37,882 nucleotides of DNA from Leyella stercorea DSM 18206 (GCF_000235885.1 NZ_JH379450.1:65671-103552); one strand, 5' to 3'; counted from the first letter of the stretch, positions 1-8,549 are shown. The notes: generated from the sequence alone by a model not told the origin. Numbers and translations are program-made.

Positions 1-48
1 TCGATGCGGACATCTGCGTCGGTCGATGCGGATCAGCAAAGTGCCACA

Positions 49-687
49 TCACTTGCACGTAGAGCTCGGGCACACAGCCTTGAACTCACACTTCTCACAA
101 TGCGCTTTCCTACTCGTGCAGATGTATCTGCCGTGCAGGAGCAGCCAATGGTGAGCCTTCGCAAGATCGTCAGCAGGTATGTGCTTCACAAGATGCTGCT
201 CCACCTTCAGTGGCGTGTCAGCCGTGCGCGGCACGAGTCCGAGACGGTGGCTCACACGGAACACGTGCGTGTCAACGGGCATTGCAGCCTCGCCGAACGC
301 CACTGCCAGCATCACGTTAGCCGTCTTACGACCTACGCCTGGCAAGCGCAACAGACTGTCGAAGTCGTGCGGCACTTCACCCCCGTACTCGTTCTGTATC
401 ATGCGGGCGAGTTCTACGAGGTGGCGCGCCTTCGCATTGGGATAGCTCACACTCTTCACGTATTCGTACACCTCAAACTCGTCGGCTTCTGCCATAGAGC
501 GTGCGTCGGGATAGTGGGCGAAGAGTTCAGGGGTCACCTGATTGACACGCTTGTCGGTGCATTGCGCACTGAGCACAACGGCAACGAGCAGCTGAAACAC
601 GCTGCCGAACTCCAGTTCGGTCGTCACCTCCGGATGGATGCCGCGGAAGTAGTCGAGCACATATTTATATAGTTCGCTTTTCTTCAT
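49..687 (-). CDS. nth: Endonuclease III (DNA glycosylase/AP lyase)
   Basis: Base-excision repair enzyme that removes oxidised pyrimidines and cleaves the abasic site; cytoplasmic. The 212-aa length is normal for the family. The helix-hairpin-helix LPGVGRKTANVML (residues 115-127) carries catalytic Lys121, and VDTHVFR carries catalytic Asp139. The C-terminal [4Fe-4S] loop has the expected C-x6-C-x2-C-x5-C spacing (Cys190, 197, 200, 206), so the protein looks intact. It starts at an ATG about 48 nt downstream of the predicted start of its own Bacteroidetes-type promoter. It lies downstream of carB in the same direction, but a strong 22-bp hairpin and this promoter suggest separate transcription. 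Confidence 0.97.
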   Translation of the reverse strand: MKKSELYKYVLDYFRGIHPEVTTELEFGSVFQLLVAVVLSAQCTDKRVNQVTPELFAHYPDARSMAEADEFEVYEYVKSVSYPNAKARHLVELARMIQNEYGGEVPHDFDSLLRLPGVGRKTANVMLAVAFGEAAMPVDTHVFRVSHRLGLVPRTADTPLKVEQHLVKHIPADDLAKAHHWLLLHGRYICTSRKAHCEKCEFKAVCPSSTCK

Positions 688-740
688 CTGTAGTTGGTTC
701 TATTTCGGGTTGTTTCTGTAATCATTAAGGGTATAACGCA

Positions 741-772
741 CAAATTTATAAATTTTATGGATAAGCGGCAAG
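741..772 (-). promoter_or_regulatory. Promoter for nth (Bacteroidetes -33/-7 type)
   Basis: On the minus strand TTG (771-769) is followed after exactly 20 nt by TAAATTTG (748-741), an exact match to the Bacteroidetes -7 consensus TAnnTTTG. Predicted transcription start is near 735, giving a leader of about 48 nt. Predicted from sequence only. Confidence 0.6.
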
Positions 773-801
773 AAAAGGCGAAAGAATTGTATAGAAACAA
801 A

Positions 802-851
802 AAAAACGGATTTATCTGTTTGCGAAGCTGCAAACAGATAAATCCGTTTTT
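802..851 (-). terminator. Rho-independent terminator after carB (22-bp perfect stem)
   Basis: Arms 802-823 and 830-851 are perfect reverse complements (22 bp) around the 6-nt loop 824-829. The left arm begins with five A and the right arm ends with five T, so the hairpin has a U tract on either strand. Only minus-strand transcription (from carB) reaches it. It sits about 150 nt beyond the carB stop and ahead of the nth promoter. Confidence 0.8.
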
Positions 852-888
852 AATATACTATCCACCCAGCAATAAGTTCCTGATACAG

Positions 889-991
889 GATTGCCCGGTT
901 GGCTTCCTAACACAAGATTGCTCGGTTGGTGCAGCGGAGACCGCTGCACCCCCTTAGGGTGGCTGCGTGGGTATGGCAAGGATGCCATACC
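889..991. repeat. Cluster of direct repeats and two hairpins between carB and nth
   Basis: The 312-bp spacer 688-999 has no convincing gene. Besides the promoter and terminator it holds a 14-nt direct repeat GATTGCYCGGTTGG (889-902 and 916-929). It also holds a perfect 10-bp hairpin (928-937 with 941-950, loop AGA) and a perfect 9-bp hairpin (970-978 with 983-991, loop AGGA) just past the carB stop. Neither hairpin has a U tract, so they may stabilise the carB 3' end or be remnants of a small palindromic repeat. Confidence 0.6.
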
Positions 992-999
992 CTCCTATT

Positions 1000-3900
1000 T
1001 TAATACTCGCCCCAAGCCTTGATACCGATATCCTCAAGCTTAGTAGTGCAGAACGCATAGATGAATGCGCTTGCGAGGCGTGCGTTCGTAATCAGAGGCA
1101 CGTTGAGGTCGATAGCGGCACGGCGAATCTTGTAGCCGTTGGTAAGCTCTGAGCTTGTAAGGTTCTTCGGAATGTTCACAACCATGTCGATAGTGTGGTT
1201 GTGCAGCAAGTCGAGAGCCTTAGGCTCATCGCCCTCCTCAGACGGCCAGAGCACGTGAGTGTTCTGGATGCCATTCTCGGTGAGGAACTTGCTTGTACCA
1301 CCCGTTGCATAGAGGTTGTAGCCGTGGTCGATGAGCATCTTAGCAGCGTCGAGCATAGCAACCTTCTGCTTAGCACCACCGGTAGAGAGGAGGATGTTCT
1401 TCTTCGGGATGCGATGACCCACAGAGAGCATACTCTTCAGAAGAGCGGTATTGGTGTCGTCGCCCAAGCAGCCTACCTCGCCAGTAGAGCTCATATCTAC
1501 GCCGAGCACTGGGTCTGCCTTCTGCAGACGGTTGAACGAGAACTGCGAAGCCTTGATACCAACATAGTCGAGGTCGAAGAGATTCTTGCTCGGCTTCTCA
1601 ACCGGCAAGCCAAGCATAACGCGTGTGGCAAGCTCGATGAGGTTGATCTTGAGCACCTTGCTCACGAACGGGAACGAACGCGAAGCGCGGAGGTTGCACT
1701 CGATAACGAGGATATCGTTGTCGCGAGCCATGAACTGGATGTTGAACGGACCGTTGATGTGTAGCTCCTTAGCAATCTGACGGCCTACACGCTTACAGCG
1801 GCGCACGGTCTCGACATAGAGCTTCTGCGGTGGGAACTGGATGGTAGCGTCGCCAGAGTGAACGCCGGCGAACTCGATGTGCTCAGAGATGGCGTAAGCG
1901 ATAACCTCACCGTTCTTTGCTACAGCGTCCATCTCGATTTCCTTAGCGTGCTCGATGAACTTGCTCACCACAACCGGGTGGTCTTCGCTCACGTTAGCCG
2001 CAAGCTGGAGGAAGCGCTTCAGCTCGTCCTCGTTAGAGCATACGTTCATGGCAGCACCAGAGAGTACGTACGACGGACGGACGAGTACTGGGAAGCCGAC
2101 ACGCTCGATGAAGCGGTCGATGTCCTCCATGCTTGTGAGGGCGCTCCACTCAGGCTGGTTGATGCCGTTGTTGGTAAGCATCTGCGAGAACTTAGCACGG
2201 TCTTCGGCATTGTCGATGTCCTGAGCCTTTGTACCGAGGATAGGCACGTGCTGCTCGTCAAGGAGCACAGCGAGGTTGTTAGGAATCTGACCGCCGGTAG
2301 AAACGATTACGCCGTTAGGCTGCTCCAGGTCGATGATATCCATAACGCGCTCGAAGGTAAGCTCGTCGAAGTAGAGACGGTCGCACATATCGTAGTCGGT
2401 AGACACGGTCTCGGGGTTATAGTTAATCATAACCGAGCGGTAGCCCTCCTTGCGGATAGTGTTCAGAGCCTGAACGCCACACCAGTCGAACTCTACAGAA
2501 GAGCCGATGCGATAAGCACCCGAACCGAGCACGATGATAGAACGCTTGTCGTTCTCGAAGGTGATGTCGCTCTTCACGCCAGCGTATGTAACGTACAGAT
2601 AGTTGGTCTGTGCTGGATACTCGGCAGCCAGGGTGTCAATCTGCTTAACAACCGGCAGGATGCCGTAGTTCTTACGACGGTTGCGCACGACGAGCGATGC
2701 CTTGCGCATCGACTTGAGCTCGTCCTCAAGACCAACGGCACGCGCAATCTGGAAGTCGGTGAAACCATACACCTTAGCGGTGCGCAGGAGTTCCTTGTCG
2801 AGAGTGTTGATGTTGCACTTCTTCATAGCCTCATCGATGTCGATGATGTGCTGGAGTTTCTCGAGGAACCACTTGTCGATCTTTGTAAGTTCGTGGATCT
2901 GGTCGACGGTGTAGCCCTTATGCATAGCCTTAGAGATGACGAACACGCGCTTGTCGGTCGGCTCGCGCAGAGCTGCGTCGATATCGTCAATCTCAAGTTC
3001 CTTATTCTCTACAAAGCCGTGCATACCCTGACCAATCATGCGCAGACCCTTCTGGATAGCCTCCTCGAAGTTGCGACCGATAGCCATCACCTCGCCTACC
3101 GACTTCATTGAAGAGCCGAGCTCCTTGTCTACACCGCGGAACTTAGAGAGGTCCCAACGCGGGATTTTGCAGACAACGTAGTCGAGTGCAGGCTCGAAGA
3201 ATGCAGATGTAGTCTTTGTTACTGAGTTCTTCAACTCAAACAAGCCGTAGCCCATACCGAGCTTAGCCGCAACGAAGGCGAGCGGATAGCCCGTAGCCTT
3301 AGAAGCGAGAGCAGAAGAACGGCTCAGACGAGCGTTCACCTCGATTACGCGGTAGTCTTCCGACTGCGGGTCGAAGGCATACTGCACGTTACACTCGCCC
3401 ACGATGCCGATGTGGCGGATAATCTTGATAGCGAGAGCACGCAGCTTGTGATATTCAGAGTTGGTGAGGGTCTGCGACGGAGCGATAACAATTGACTCGC
3501 CTGTGTGGATGCCGAGTGGGTCGAAGTTCTCCATGTTGCAGACTGTGATACAGTTGTCGTAGCGGTCGCGCACCACCTCGTACTCTATCTCCTTCCAGCC
3601 CTTGAGACTCTTCTCGACGAGCACCTGCGGAGAGAACGAGAATGCCTTCTCAGCAATTTTCACGAGTTCTTCCTCGTTGTCAGCAAAGCCTGAGCCGAGT
3701 CCGCCGAGAGCGTAAGCAGCACGGATGATGACCGGGTAACCGAGTTCGGCAGCCGCCTTGCGTGCCTGCTCCATGTTCTCGCAAGCCTCGCTCTTGATAG
3801 TCTTTACGCCGATCTCGTCGAGCTTCTCAACGAAGAGCTCACGGTCTTCGGTGTCGATGATAGCCTGCACCGGTGTACCGAGCACACGCACGTTGTACTT

Positions 3901-4224
3901 GTCGAGGATGCCATTGCGGTAGAGTTCAACACCGCAGTTGAGCGCGGTCTGTCCGCCGAACGAGAGGAGGATGCCGTCAGGACGCTCCTTCTTGATTACT
4001 TCCTCTACGAAGTAAGGCTGTACGGGAAGGAAATATATCTGGTCGGCAACGCCTTCCGATGTCTGCACTGTTGCGATGTTCGGGTTGATGAGCACTGTCT
4101 CTATGCCCTCTTCGCGCAGAGCCTTAAGCGCCTGCGAACCAGAGTAGTCGAACTCGCCCGCTTCGCCAATCTTCAAGGCACCCGAACCGAGCAATAACAC
4201 TTTCTTTATATTTTCGTCTTTCAT
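1000..4224 (-). CDS. carB: Carbamoyl-phosphate synthase large subunit
   Basis: Makes carbamoyl phosphate from bicarbonate, ammonia (delivered by CarA) and two ATP, for pyrimidine and arginine synthesis. The 1074 aa are full length. The N-terminal carboxyphosphate half (about 1-400) opens with LLLGSGALKIGEAGEFDYSG. A helical oligomerisation region follows, then the carbamoyl-phosphate half (about 555-930), opening with IIVLGSGAYRIGSSVEFDWC. An MGS-like allosteric domain ends the protein, starting near ILLSTGGAKQK. It lies 104 nt downstream of carA on the same strand and is very probably cotranscribed with it. The GSGALKIGEAGEFDYSGSQA block recalls the CAD/CPS I style rather than the E. coli version, from memory of those families. 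Confidence 0.98.
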   Translation of the reverse strand: MKDENIKKVLLLGSGALKIGEAGEFDYSGSQALKALREEGIETVLINPNIATVQTSEGVADQIYFLPVQPYFVEEVIKKERPDGILLSFGGQTALNCGVELYRNGILDKYNVRVLGTPVQAIIDTEDRELFVEKLDEIGVKTIKSEACENMEQARKAAAELGYPVIIRAAYALGGLGSGFADNEEELVKIAEKAFSFSPQVLVEKSLKGWKEIEYEVVRDRYDNCITVCNMENFDPLGIHTGESIVIAPSQTLTNSEYHKLRALAIKIIRHIGIVGECNVQYAFDPQSEDYRVIEVNARLSRSSALASKATGYPLAFVAAKLGMGYGLFELKNSVTKTTSAFFEPALDYVVCKIPRWDLSKFRGVDKELGSSMKSVGEVMAIGRNFEEAIQKGLRMIGQGMHGFVENKELEIDDIDAALREPTDKRVFVISKAMHKGYTVDQIHELTKIDKWFLEKLQHIIDIDEAMKKCNINTLDKELLRTAKVYGFTDFQIARAVGLEDELKSMRKASLVVRNRRKNYGILPVVKQIDTLAAEYPAQTNYLYVTYAGVKSDITFENDKRSIIVLGSGAYRIGSSVEFDWCGVQALNTIRKEGYRSVMINYNPETVSTDYDMCDRLYFDELTFERVMDIIDLEQPNGVIVSTGGQIPNNLAVLLDEQHVPILGTKAQDIDNAEDRAKFSQMLTNNGINQPEWSALTSMEDIDRFIERVGFPVLVRPSYVLSGAAMNVCSNEDELKRFLQLAANVSEDHPVVVSKFIEHAKEIEMDAVAKNGEVIAYAISEHIEFAGVHSGDATIQFPPQKLYVETVRRCKRVGRQIAKELHINGPFNIQFMARDNDILVIECNLRASRSFPFVSKVLKINLIELATRVMLGLPVEKPSKNLFDLDYVGIKASQFSFNRLQKADPVLGVDMSSTGEVGCLGDDTNTALLKSMLSVGHRIPKKNILLSTGGAKQKVAMLDAAKMLIDHGYNLYATGGTSKFLTENGIQNTHVLWPSEEGDEPKALDLLHNHTIDMVVNIPKNLTSSELTNGYKIRRAAIDLNVPLITNARLASAFIYAFCTTKLEDIGIKAWGEY

Positions 4225-4230
4225 TTATTC

Positions 4231-4263
4231 TAATGTTTAATGATTAATGTTTAATGTTTAATC
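4231..4263. repeat. Short AT-rich iterated repeat in the carA-carB spacer
   Basis: The 104-nt spacer between carA and carB holds four near-identical copies of a TTTAATG/TTAATGT word in about 33 nt, followed by GC-rich sequence. No hairpin or promoter is evident. It resembles the other short-word tracts in this window in style, not in sequence. Confidence 0.55.
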
Positions 4264-4328
4264 AGGCTACGCCCGACAACACAAAACTTAAACATTTGGA
4301 TTTTCACTTTTTGTTCTTCACTCTTCAG

Positions 4329-5405
4329 TTAGTTCATAGCCTCTACGAACTTGTCGAACATAAACTCTGTATCAACCGGACCAGAGCAAGCCTCCGGGTG
4401 GAACTGGCTTGAGAACCAAGGCTTCGACTTGTGACGAATGCCCTCGTTCGATCCGTCGTTCATATTCACGAAGAGCTCTTCCCAATCGGCACCGAGCGTC
4501 TTAGCGTCTACTGCGTAGCCATGGTTTTGCGATGTTACGAAGCACTTCTCTGTGCCTACCATGCGCACCGGCTGGTTGTGTGAGCGGTGACCGTACTTTA
4601 GCTTGTAGATATGTGCGCCTGCAGCCTTAGCGAGGAGCTGGTTGCCCATGCAGATACCGCAGATAGGCTTGTCGGAGAGGCTCATCTGCTTCTGGATAAT
4701 CTTCACTGCAGCCTCGCACATGTCGGGGTCGCCAGGACCGTTGGCAAGGAACAATCCATCGAACTCCATGTCGGTATAGTCGTAGTTCCAAGGCACACGA
4801 ATCACCTCGCAACCGCGGTTGATGAGGCAGCGGATGATGTTAGCCTTCACGCCGCAGTCGACGAGCACCACCTTCTTCTTAGCACCCTCGTTGTAGCGGA
4901 TAATCTCCTTGCAGCTCACCTTATCCACGAAATTAACTCCAGCATACTCGGCTGTCGGCACGTTCTCGGGCTCGTCGTCGAAGATAATCTTACCCATCAT
5001 AACGCCGTGCTCGCGCAGCACCTTAGTAAGTTCGCGCGTGTCGATGCCGGTGATGCCCGGTACATGCTCACGTTTGAGCCACTCGGCAAGACTCTCTACG
5101 GCATTCCAATGGCAGTACTGCTCGCTGTAGTCAGCCACGATGATAGCCGAAGCGTAGATTTTGTCACTCTCCATGAATGTAGGCAGTCCGTTCTCCTCAG
5201 TGGTGAACGGTGGCACACCATAGTTACCAACCAACGGATAGGTCAGAGTCATTAGCTGTCCGGCGTACGAAGGGTCGGTGAGCGACTCCGGGTAGCCCAT
5301 CATAGCAGTGTTGAAAACTACCTCGCCTGCCACCGGTGCTTCATAACCGAACGACTTTCCGTGGAACTTGGTTCCGTCTTCCAATACTAAAGTTACATTT
5401 CTCAT
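4329..5405 (-). CDS. carA: Carbamoyl-phosphate synthase small (glutaminase) subunit
   Basis: Hydrolyses glutamine and channels ammonia to CarB. The 358 aa comprise the CarA-specific N-terminal domain (about 1-135, with FNTAMMGYPESLTDPSYAGQ) and a class I glutamine amidotransferase domain (about 175-358). Catalytic residues are visible: Cys252 in GICMGNQ, and His336 and Glu338 in SQFHPEA. The neighbours are the PurF-like gene upstream (230-nt gap with an imperfect hairpin) and carB downstream. I found no TAnnTTTG box in the gap, which favours read-through from the PurF-like gene or an unusual promoter. Confidence 0.97.
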   Translation of the reverse strand: MRNVTLVLEDGTKFHGKSFGYEAPVAGEVVFNTAMMGYPESLTDPSYAGQLMTLTYPLVGNYGVPPFTTEENGLPTFMESDKIYASAIIVADYSEQYCHWNAVESLAEWLKREHVPGITGIDTRELTKVLREHGVMMGKIIFDDEPENVPTAEYAGVNFVDKVSCKEIIRYNEGAKKKVVLVDCGVKANIIRCLINRGCEVIRVPWNYDYTDMEFDGLFLANGPGDPDMCEAAVKIIQKQMSLSDKPICGICMGNQLLAKAAGAHIYKLKYGHRSHNQPVRMVGTEKCFVTSQNHGYAVDAKTLGADWEELFVNMNDGSNEGIRHKSKPWFSSQFHPEACSGPVDTEFMFDKFVEAMN

Positions 5406-5460
5406 ATTTATATATCTTCTCGAATTAATTTTTATTCGTTGTTAGTTTTATCGCGCACAG

Positions 5461-5517
5461 ACGCCCTGGAAACGCAAAAGTCGATCCTCTGTGTTCACTT
5501 TTGCCCTTTCAGGGCGT
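5461..5517 (-). other. Imperfect inverted repeat upstream of carA (possible leader structure)
   Basis: Arms 5461-5480 and 5498-5517 are complementary at 17 of 20 positions, with a 17-nt loop. In the minus-strand transcript this hairpin forms between the PurF-like stop and the carA start, ending about 55 nt before the carA ATG. No T tract follows it, so it is not a standard terminator. It could be an attenuator or a processing element. Confidence 0.45.
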
Positions 5518-5635
5518 GTTTGTTCATGGTCGTTTCGGAGTTCATCCTCTTCTTTATAACCACAAAACGTGTATTCTACTTGTGTTCGTCATAACGCCAA
5601 GGCTCAACTTCGATGTATGTATGCGAAGCCTTGTC

Positions 5636-7513
5636 CTACTTCTGTCGGTCGATGAAGTTGACGAACGCCTGGTTGCAGAGTTTTGTTCCGCCTGGCGTTG
5701 GATACTTGCCTGTGAAGTACCAGTCGCCGTGGTGGTCGGGGATGGCTTCATGCAGTCCGTCTATCGACTGGAACACGAGTTCGACCGGTGTCTTCAGACC
5801 TTCCGGTCGGAGCATATCTACCACTTTTCGGTTTATCTCCTCCGCTGTGAAGGGTTTGTATATGTCGCGCACGCAGTTGCGCATCATACTTTTGGGTTTG
5901 AGCAGTTCGAGCTTGCACGCCTCGTAGACGCGCTGTAGCAGGTCGTTCATACCACGCTCGCGTATCAGTTCGATGGTGGCACGGAACACGCAGAACTCCT
6001 CCAGACGCGGCATGTCGATGCCGTAATAGTCGGGGTAGCGTATCTGCGGAGCCGACGACACGACGACAATCTTCTTCGGGTGCAGGCGGTCGAGGATGCG
6101 CAGGATGCTCTCCTTGAGCGTCGTTCCGCGCACGATAGAGTCGTCTATCACCACGAGGTTGTCTACGCCAGGCTCTATGCATCCGTATGTTATGTCGTAG
6201 ACGTGCGATGCGAGGTCGTTGCGCGAGTTGCCTTCGGTGATGAAGGTGCGCAGCTTTATGTCCTTTATCGCCACCTTTTCGGAGCGCACGTATGTGTCGA
6301 GAATAGCGTGCAGTTCCTCGTCGGTCGGTTCGTGGTCGAGCTGTTGTATCTGCTGCACCTTCTGTCGGTTGAGACATTTCTTGAAGCCCGAGAGCAATCC
6401 GTAGTAAGCCACCTCAGCTGTGTTCGGTATGAACGAGAACACGGTGTGGTTGATGTCGCCATCTACGGCATTGAGCACCTGCGGCACGAGCAGTTCGCCG
6501 AGGCGTTTGCGCTCGCGATAGATGTCGCGGTCGGAACCGCGACTGAAGTATATGCGTTCGAACGAGCAAGCCGAGTCGCCGCGCTGTTCGAGTATGCGCT
6601 CCATGCGCATCTCTCCGCTGCGGTTCACGAGCAGCGCATTGCCGGGCTGCAGCTCTTTGATATCGTCGCATTCGAGGTCGAACGTCGTTTGCAGCACCGG
6701 GCGTTCGGATGCTACGGCTACGAACTCATCGTTCTGGTAGTAGAACGCCGGTCGTATTCCCCACGGGTCGCGCATAGAGAACATCTCGCCCGACCCAGTG
6801 AGTCCGCACATCACGTAGCCACCGTCGAAGTTGGGCATTGTGGTGCGCAACACGTTCGCCATATCCATATGGTTGTCGATATAGCTGGTTATGTCCATGC
6901 CTTCGAGCCCGAGCTTCTTCGCATCAACAAAATTGCGTTCGGCTTCGCGGTCGAGGCGGTGGCCCATCAGTTCGAGCAGAGTGTAACCGTCGCTATAGAT
7001 GCGTGGGAACATGCCCTGTGCGAGCATCTGCTGGAATATCTCGTCGATATTGGTCATATTGAAGTTGCCGCAGATGCAGAGGTTCTTAGCCTGCCAGTTG
7101 TTGCGGCGCAGGAAAGGGTGCACGTATGCGAGTCCTTTCTTTCCGGTCGTGGAGTAGCGCAGGTGTCCCATGTAGAGCTGTCCGGCGAAGGGCAGATGGT
7201 TCTTTGCAAACTCAGCATCGGCGAGCAGTTCGGGCGAGAGTCGGGCGTACTCTTTCTGCACGCGTCCGAATATCTCGGTAATGGCATCCTTGCCTTCGGC
7301 ACGCTCACGGAACATGTATTCTGTTCCGGGCATTCCGTCGAATTTTACACATGCCATTCCGGCACCTTCCTGTCCGCGGTTGTGCTGTTTCTCCATCATC
7401 AGATAGAGCTTGTTGAGCGCAAACATCCAAGTGCCGTACTTCTCCTGATAGTATTCGAGCGGCTTGAGCAATCGTATCATTGCCACACCGCATTCATGTT
7501 TCAACGGTTCCAC
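5636..7513 (-). CDS. Amidophosphoribosyltransferase-like protein, long divergent PurF
   Basis: Class II (Ntn) glutamine amidotransferase joined to a phosphoribosyltransferase domain; the expected reaction is PRPP plus glutamine to phosphoribosylamine, the first purine step. The nucleophile is probably Cys8 (HECGVAM), exposed after removal of a 7-residue propeptide. MGHLRYSTTG (115-124) is a typical amidotransferase motif, and VVIDDSIVRGTT (454-465) is a textbook PRPP-binding loop. The start is GTG: no in-frame ATG lies between the upstream stop and Cys8. At 625 aa it exceeds usual PurF (about 470-510 aa). It has a charged insertion around 379-430 and lacks the canonical PVPDSG and KNRYVGRTF blocks. 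It precedes carA and carB, suggesting a nucleotide-precursor operon. It could be the cell's PurF or a specialised paralog. Confidence 0.85.
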   Translation of the reverse strand: MEPLKHECGVAMIRLLKPLEYYQEKYGTWMFALNKLYLMMEKQHNRGQEGAGMACVKFDGMPGTEYMFRERAEGKDAITEIFGRVQKEYARLSPELLADAEFAKNHLPFAGQLYMGHLRYSTTGKKGLAYVHPFLRRNNWQAKNLCICGNFNMTNIDEIFQQMLAQGMFPRIYSDGYTLLELMGHRLDREAERNFVDAKKLGLEGMDITSYIDNHMDMANVLRTTMPNFDGGYVMCGLTGSGEMFSMRDPWGIRPAFYYQNDEFVAVASERPVLQTTFDLECDDIKELQPGNALLVNRSGEMRMERILEQRGDSACSFERIYFSRGSDRDIYRERKRLGELLVPQVLNAVDGDINHTVFSFIPNTAEVAYYGLLSGFKKCLNRQKVQQIQQLDHEPTDEELHAILDTYVRSEKVAIKDIKLRTFITEGNSRNDLASHVYDITYGCIEPGVDNLVVIDDSIVRGTTLKESILRILDRLHPKKIVVVSSAPQIRYPDYYGIDMPRLEEFCVFRATIELIRERGMNDLLQRVYEACKLELLKPKSMMRNCVRDIYKPFTAEEINRKVVDMLRPEGLKTPVELVFQSIDGLHEAIPDHHGDWYFTGKYPTPGGTKLCNQAFVNFIDRQK

Positions 7514-7622
7514 GATACTTCTATTATGTCTTTAAATGTGTTTCGATTGAAGATTATTACTGTATAGGTAAAAATTAAGCGCCAAGACAAATAGCCCGAC
7601 GCTTATCATATGCTTAACAGCA

Positions 7623-8423
7623 CTAATTTCTAACAATATTAACTACCAATGAAGCCACAGACGTCAAGATACCAACAAACGTGAACCACAACGTCGTAGA
7701 CTGACCAATAGCCGAGTTCTTTGCCTTGGTACTATTGGGCTCCACATAGATATAATCATTCTGCTGCACATAGTAGTACGGCGAATTGATAATATTGGCA
7801 TCATTAAGGTTGATACGATGAAACTCTTTCTGACCATCAGCTCTCTCGCGTATAAGAATAACATTATCACGACGACCATAGATGGTAAGATCGCCTGCCT
7901 GGGCAAGAGCCTCAAGCACACTCATCTTCTCCGTTGTCACGGGCACCACTTTGGGCGATGTCACCTCACCGGCAACCGTCACACGATAGCTTGACATTGC
8001 AACAGTGACAACCGGATTCTCCGAATCGGCAAGATACGGCTTCACTTTGCTCTTTATGAGTTCCTCACACTCGTTCTTGGTGAGTCCTGCCACATGAAGA
8101 GTTCCAACAACCGGGAATTCTATATTGCCGTCATTATTTACAAGATACGGAATGAGCGAACCGGTCGAGCCTCCCAGCTTGCCGTCAGCACTCAACGTGC
8201 TGCCCATTGCGAGGTTGAAAGGCTTTGAAGTAGCCGGATCTGAAGTGACGACAGTGATTGTCAGTTGATCCTTAGGCATAATACGAGCATCGTACAAACC
8301 CTTTGAAGCAGCAAGGCTTATAGAGTCTATATTCTTGAAGTAAGCTACTTTCTGTGCCGACTTGCAACTGCCCATAAGCAAGATTATTGCAATCAAGGCC
8401 GGGAAAAAGAAGAGATTCTTCAT
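7623..8423 (-). CDS. Wza-like polysaccharide export outer-membrane lipoprotein
   Basis: Predicted outer-membrane component of a capsule/exopolysaccharide export channel. The N terminus has a hydrophobic stretch and lipobox LMGSC, with the lipidated Cys at 20. A polysaccharide export domain (about 46-142) is followed by one SLBB-type domain (about 146-225, with VTVAGEVTSPKVVPV). A hydrophobic C-terminal helix (about 244-263) is common in Bacteroidetes homologs. The expected Wzc-type tyrosine kinase and glycosyltransferases are absent; the next gene on this strand, 109 nt away, is the PurF-like gene. It has a strong promoter match of its own. An orphan copy could serve a capsule locus elsewhere. 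Confidence 0.9.
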   Translation of the reverse strand: MKNLFFFPALIAIILLMGSCKSAQKVAYFKNIDSISLAASKGLYDARIMPKDQLTITVVTSDPATSKPFNLAMGSTLSADGKLGGSTGSLIPYLVNNDGNIEFPVVGTLHVAGLTKNECEELIKSKVKPYLADSENPVVTVAMSSYRVTVAGEVTSPKVVPVTTEKMSVLEALAQAGDLTIYGRRDNVILIRERADGQKEFHRINLNDANIINSPYYYVQQNDYIYVEPNSTKAKNSAIGQSTTLWFTFVGILTSVASLVVNIVRN

Positions 8424-8457
8424 AACAATTATTCTGTCTATGTTTAAATATCGTCTG

Positions 8458-8489
8458 CAAAAATACTACTTATTTCTGATACTGACAAG
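8458..8489 (-). promoter_or_regulatory. Promoter for the Wza-like gene
   Basis: The minus strand has TTG (8488-8486), 20 nt, then TATTTTTG (8465-8458), an exact TAnnTTTG. Geometry is identical to the predicted nth promoter. The leader would be about 30 nt. Confidence 0.6.
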
Positions 8490-8549
8490 TTTTTTACAGA
8501 CTCATTTATCATATTTTAGAAACTAAATGCACTGCTTTGGCGAAAGACA

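Noticed and set aside
4..672. 222-aa plus-strand frame over nth
   Set aside because: Antisense to nth, whose catalytic and FeS-cluster residues are all present.
694..957. 87-aa plus-strand frame between nth and carB
   Set aside because: It runs through the 22-bp terminator hairpin and the palindrome cluster; part of its sequence is encoded by the repeats, and no family resemblance is visible.
1858..3111. 417-aa open frame antisense to carB
   Set aside because: Shadow of a universally conserved gene; no motif.
6080..7567. 495-aa open frame antisense to the PurF-like gene
   Set aside because: Shadow frame of a strongly conserved gene with clear motifs; composition is His/Val/Glu-rich with no recognisable domain.
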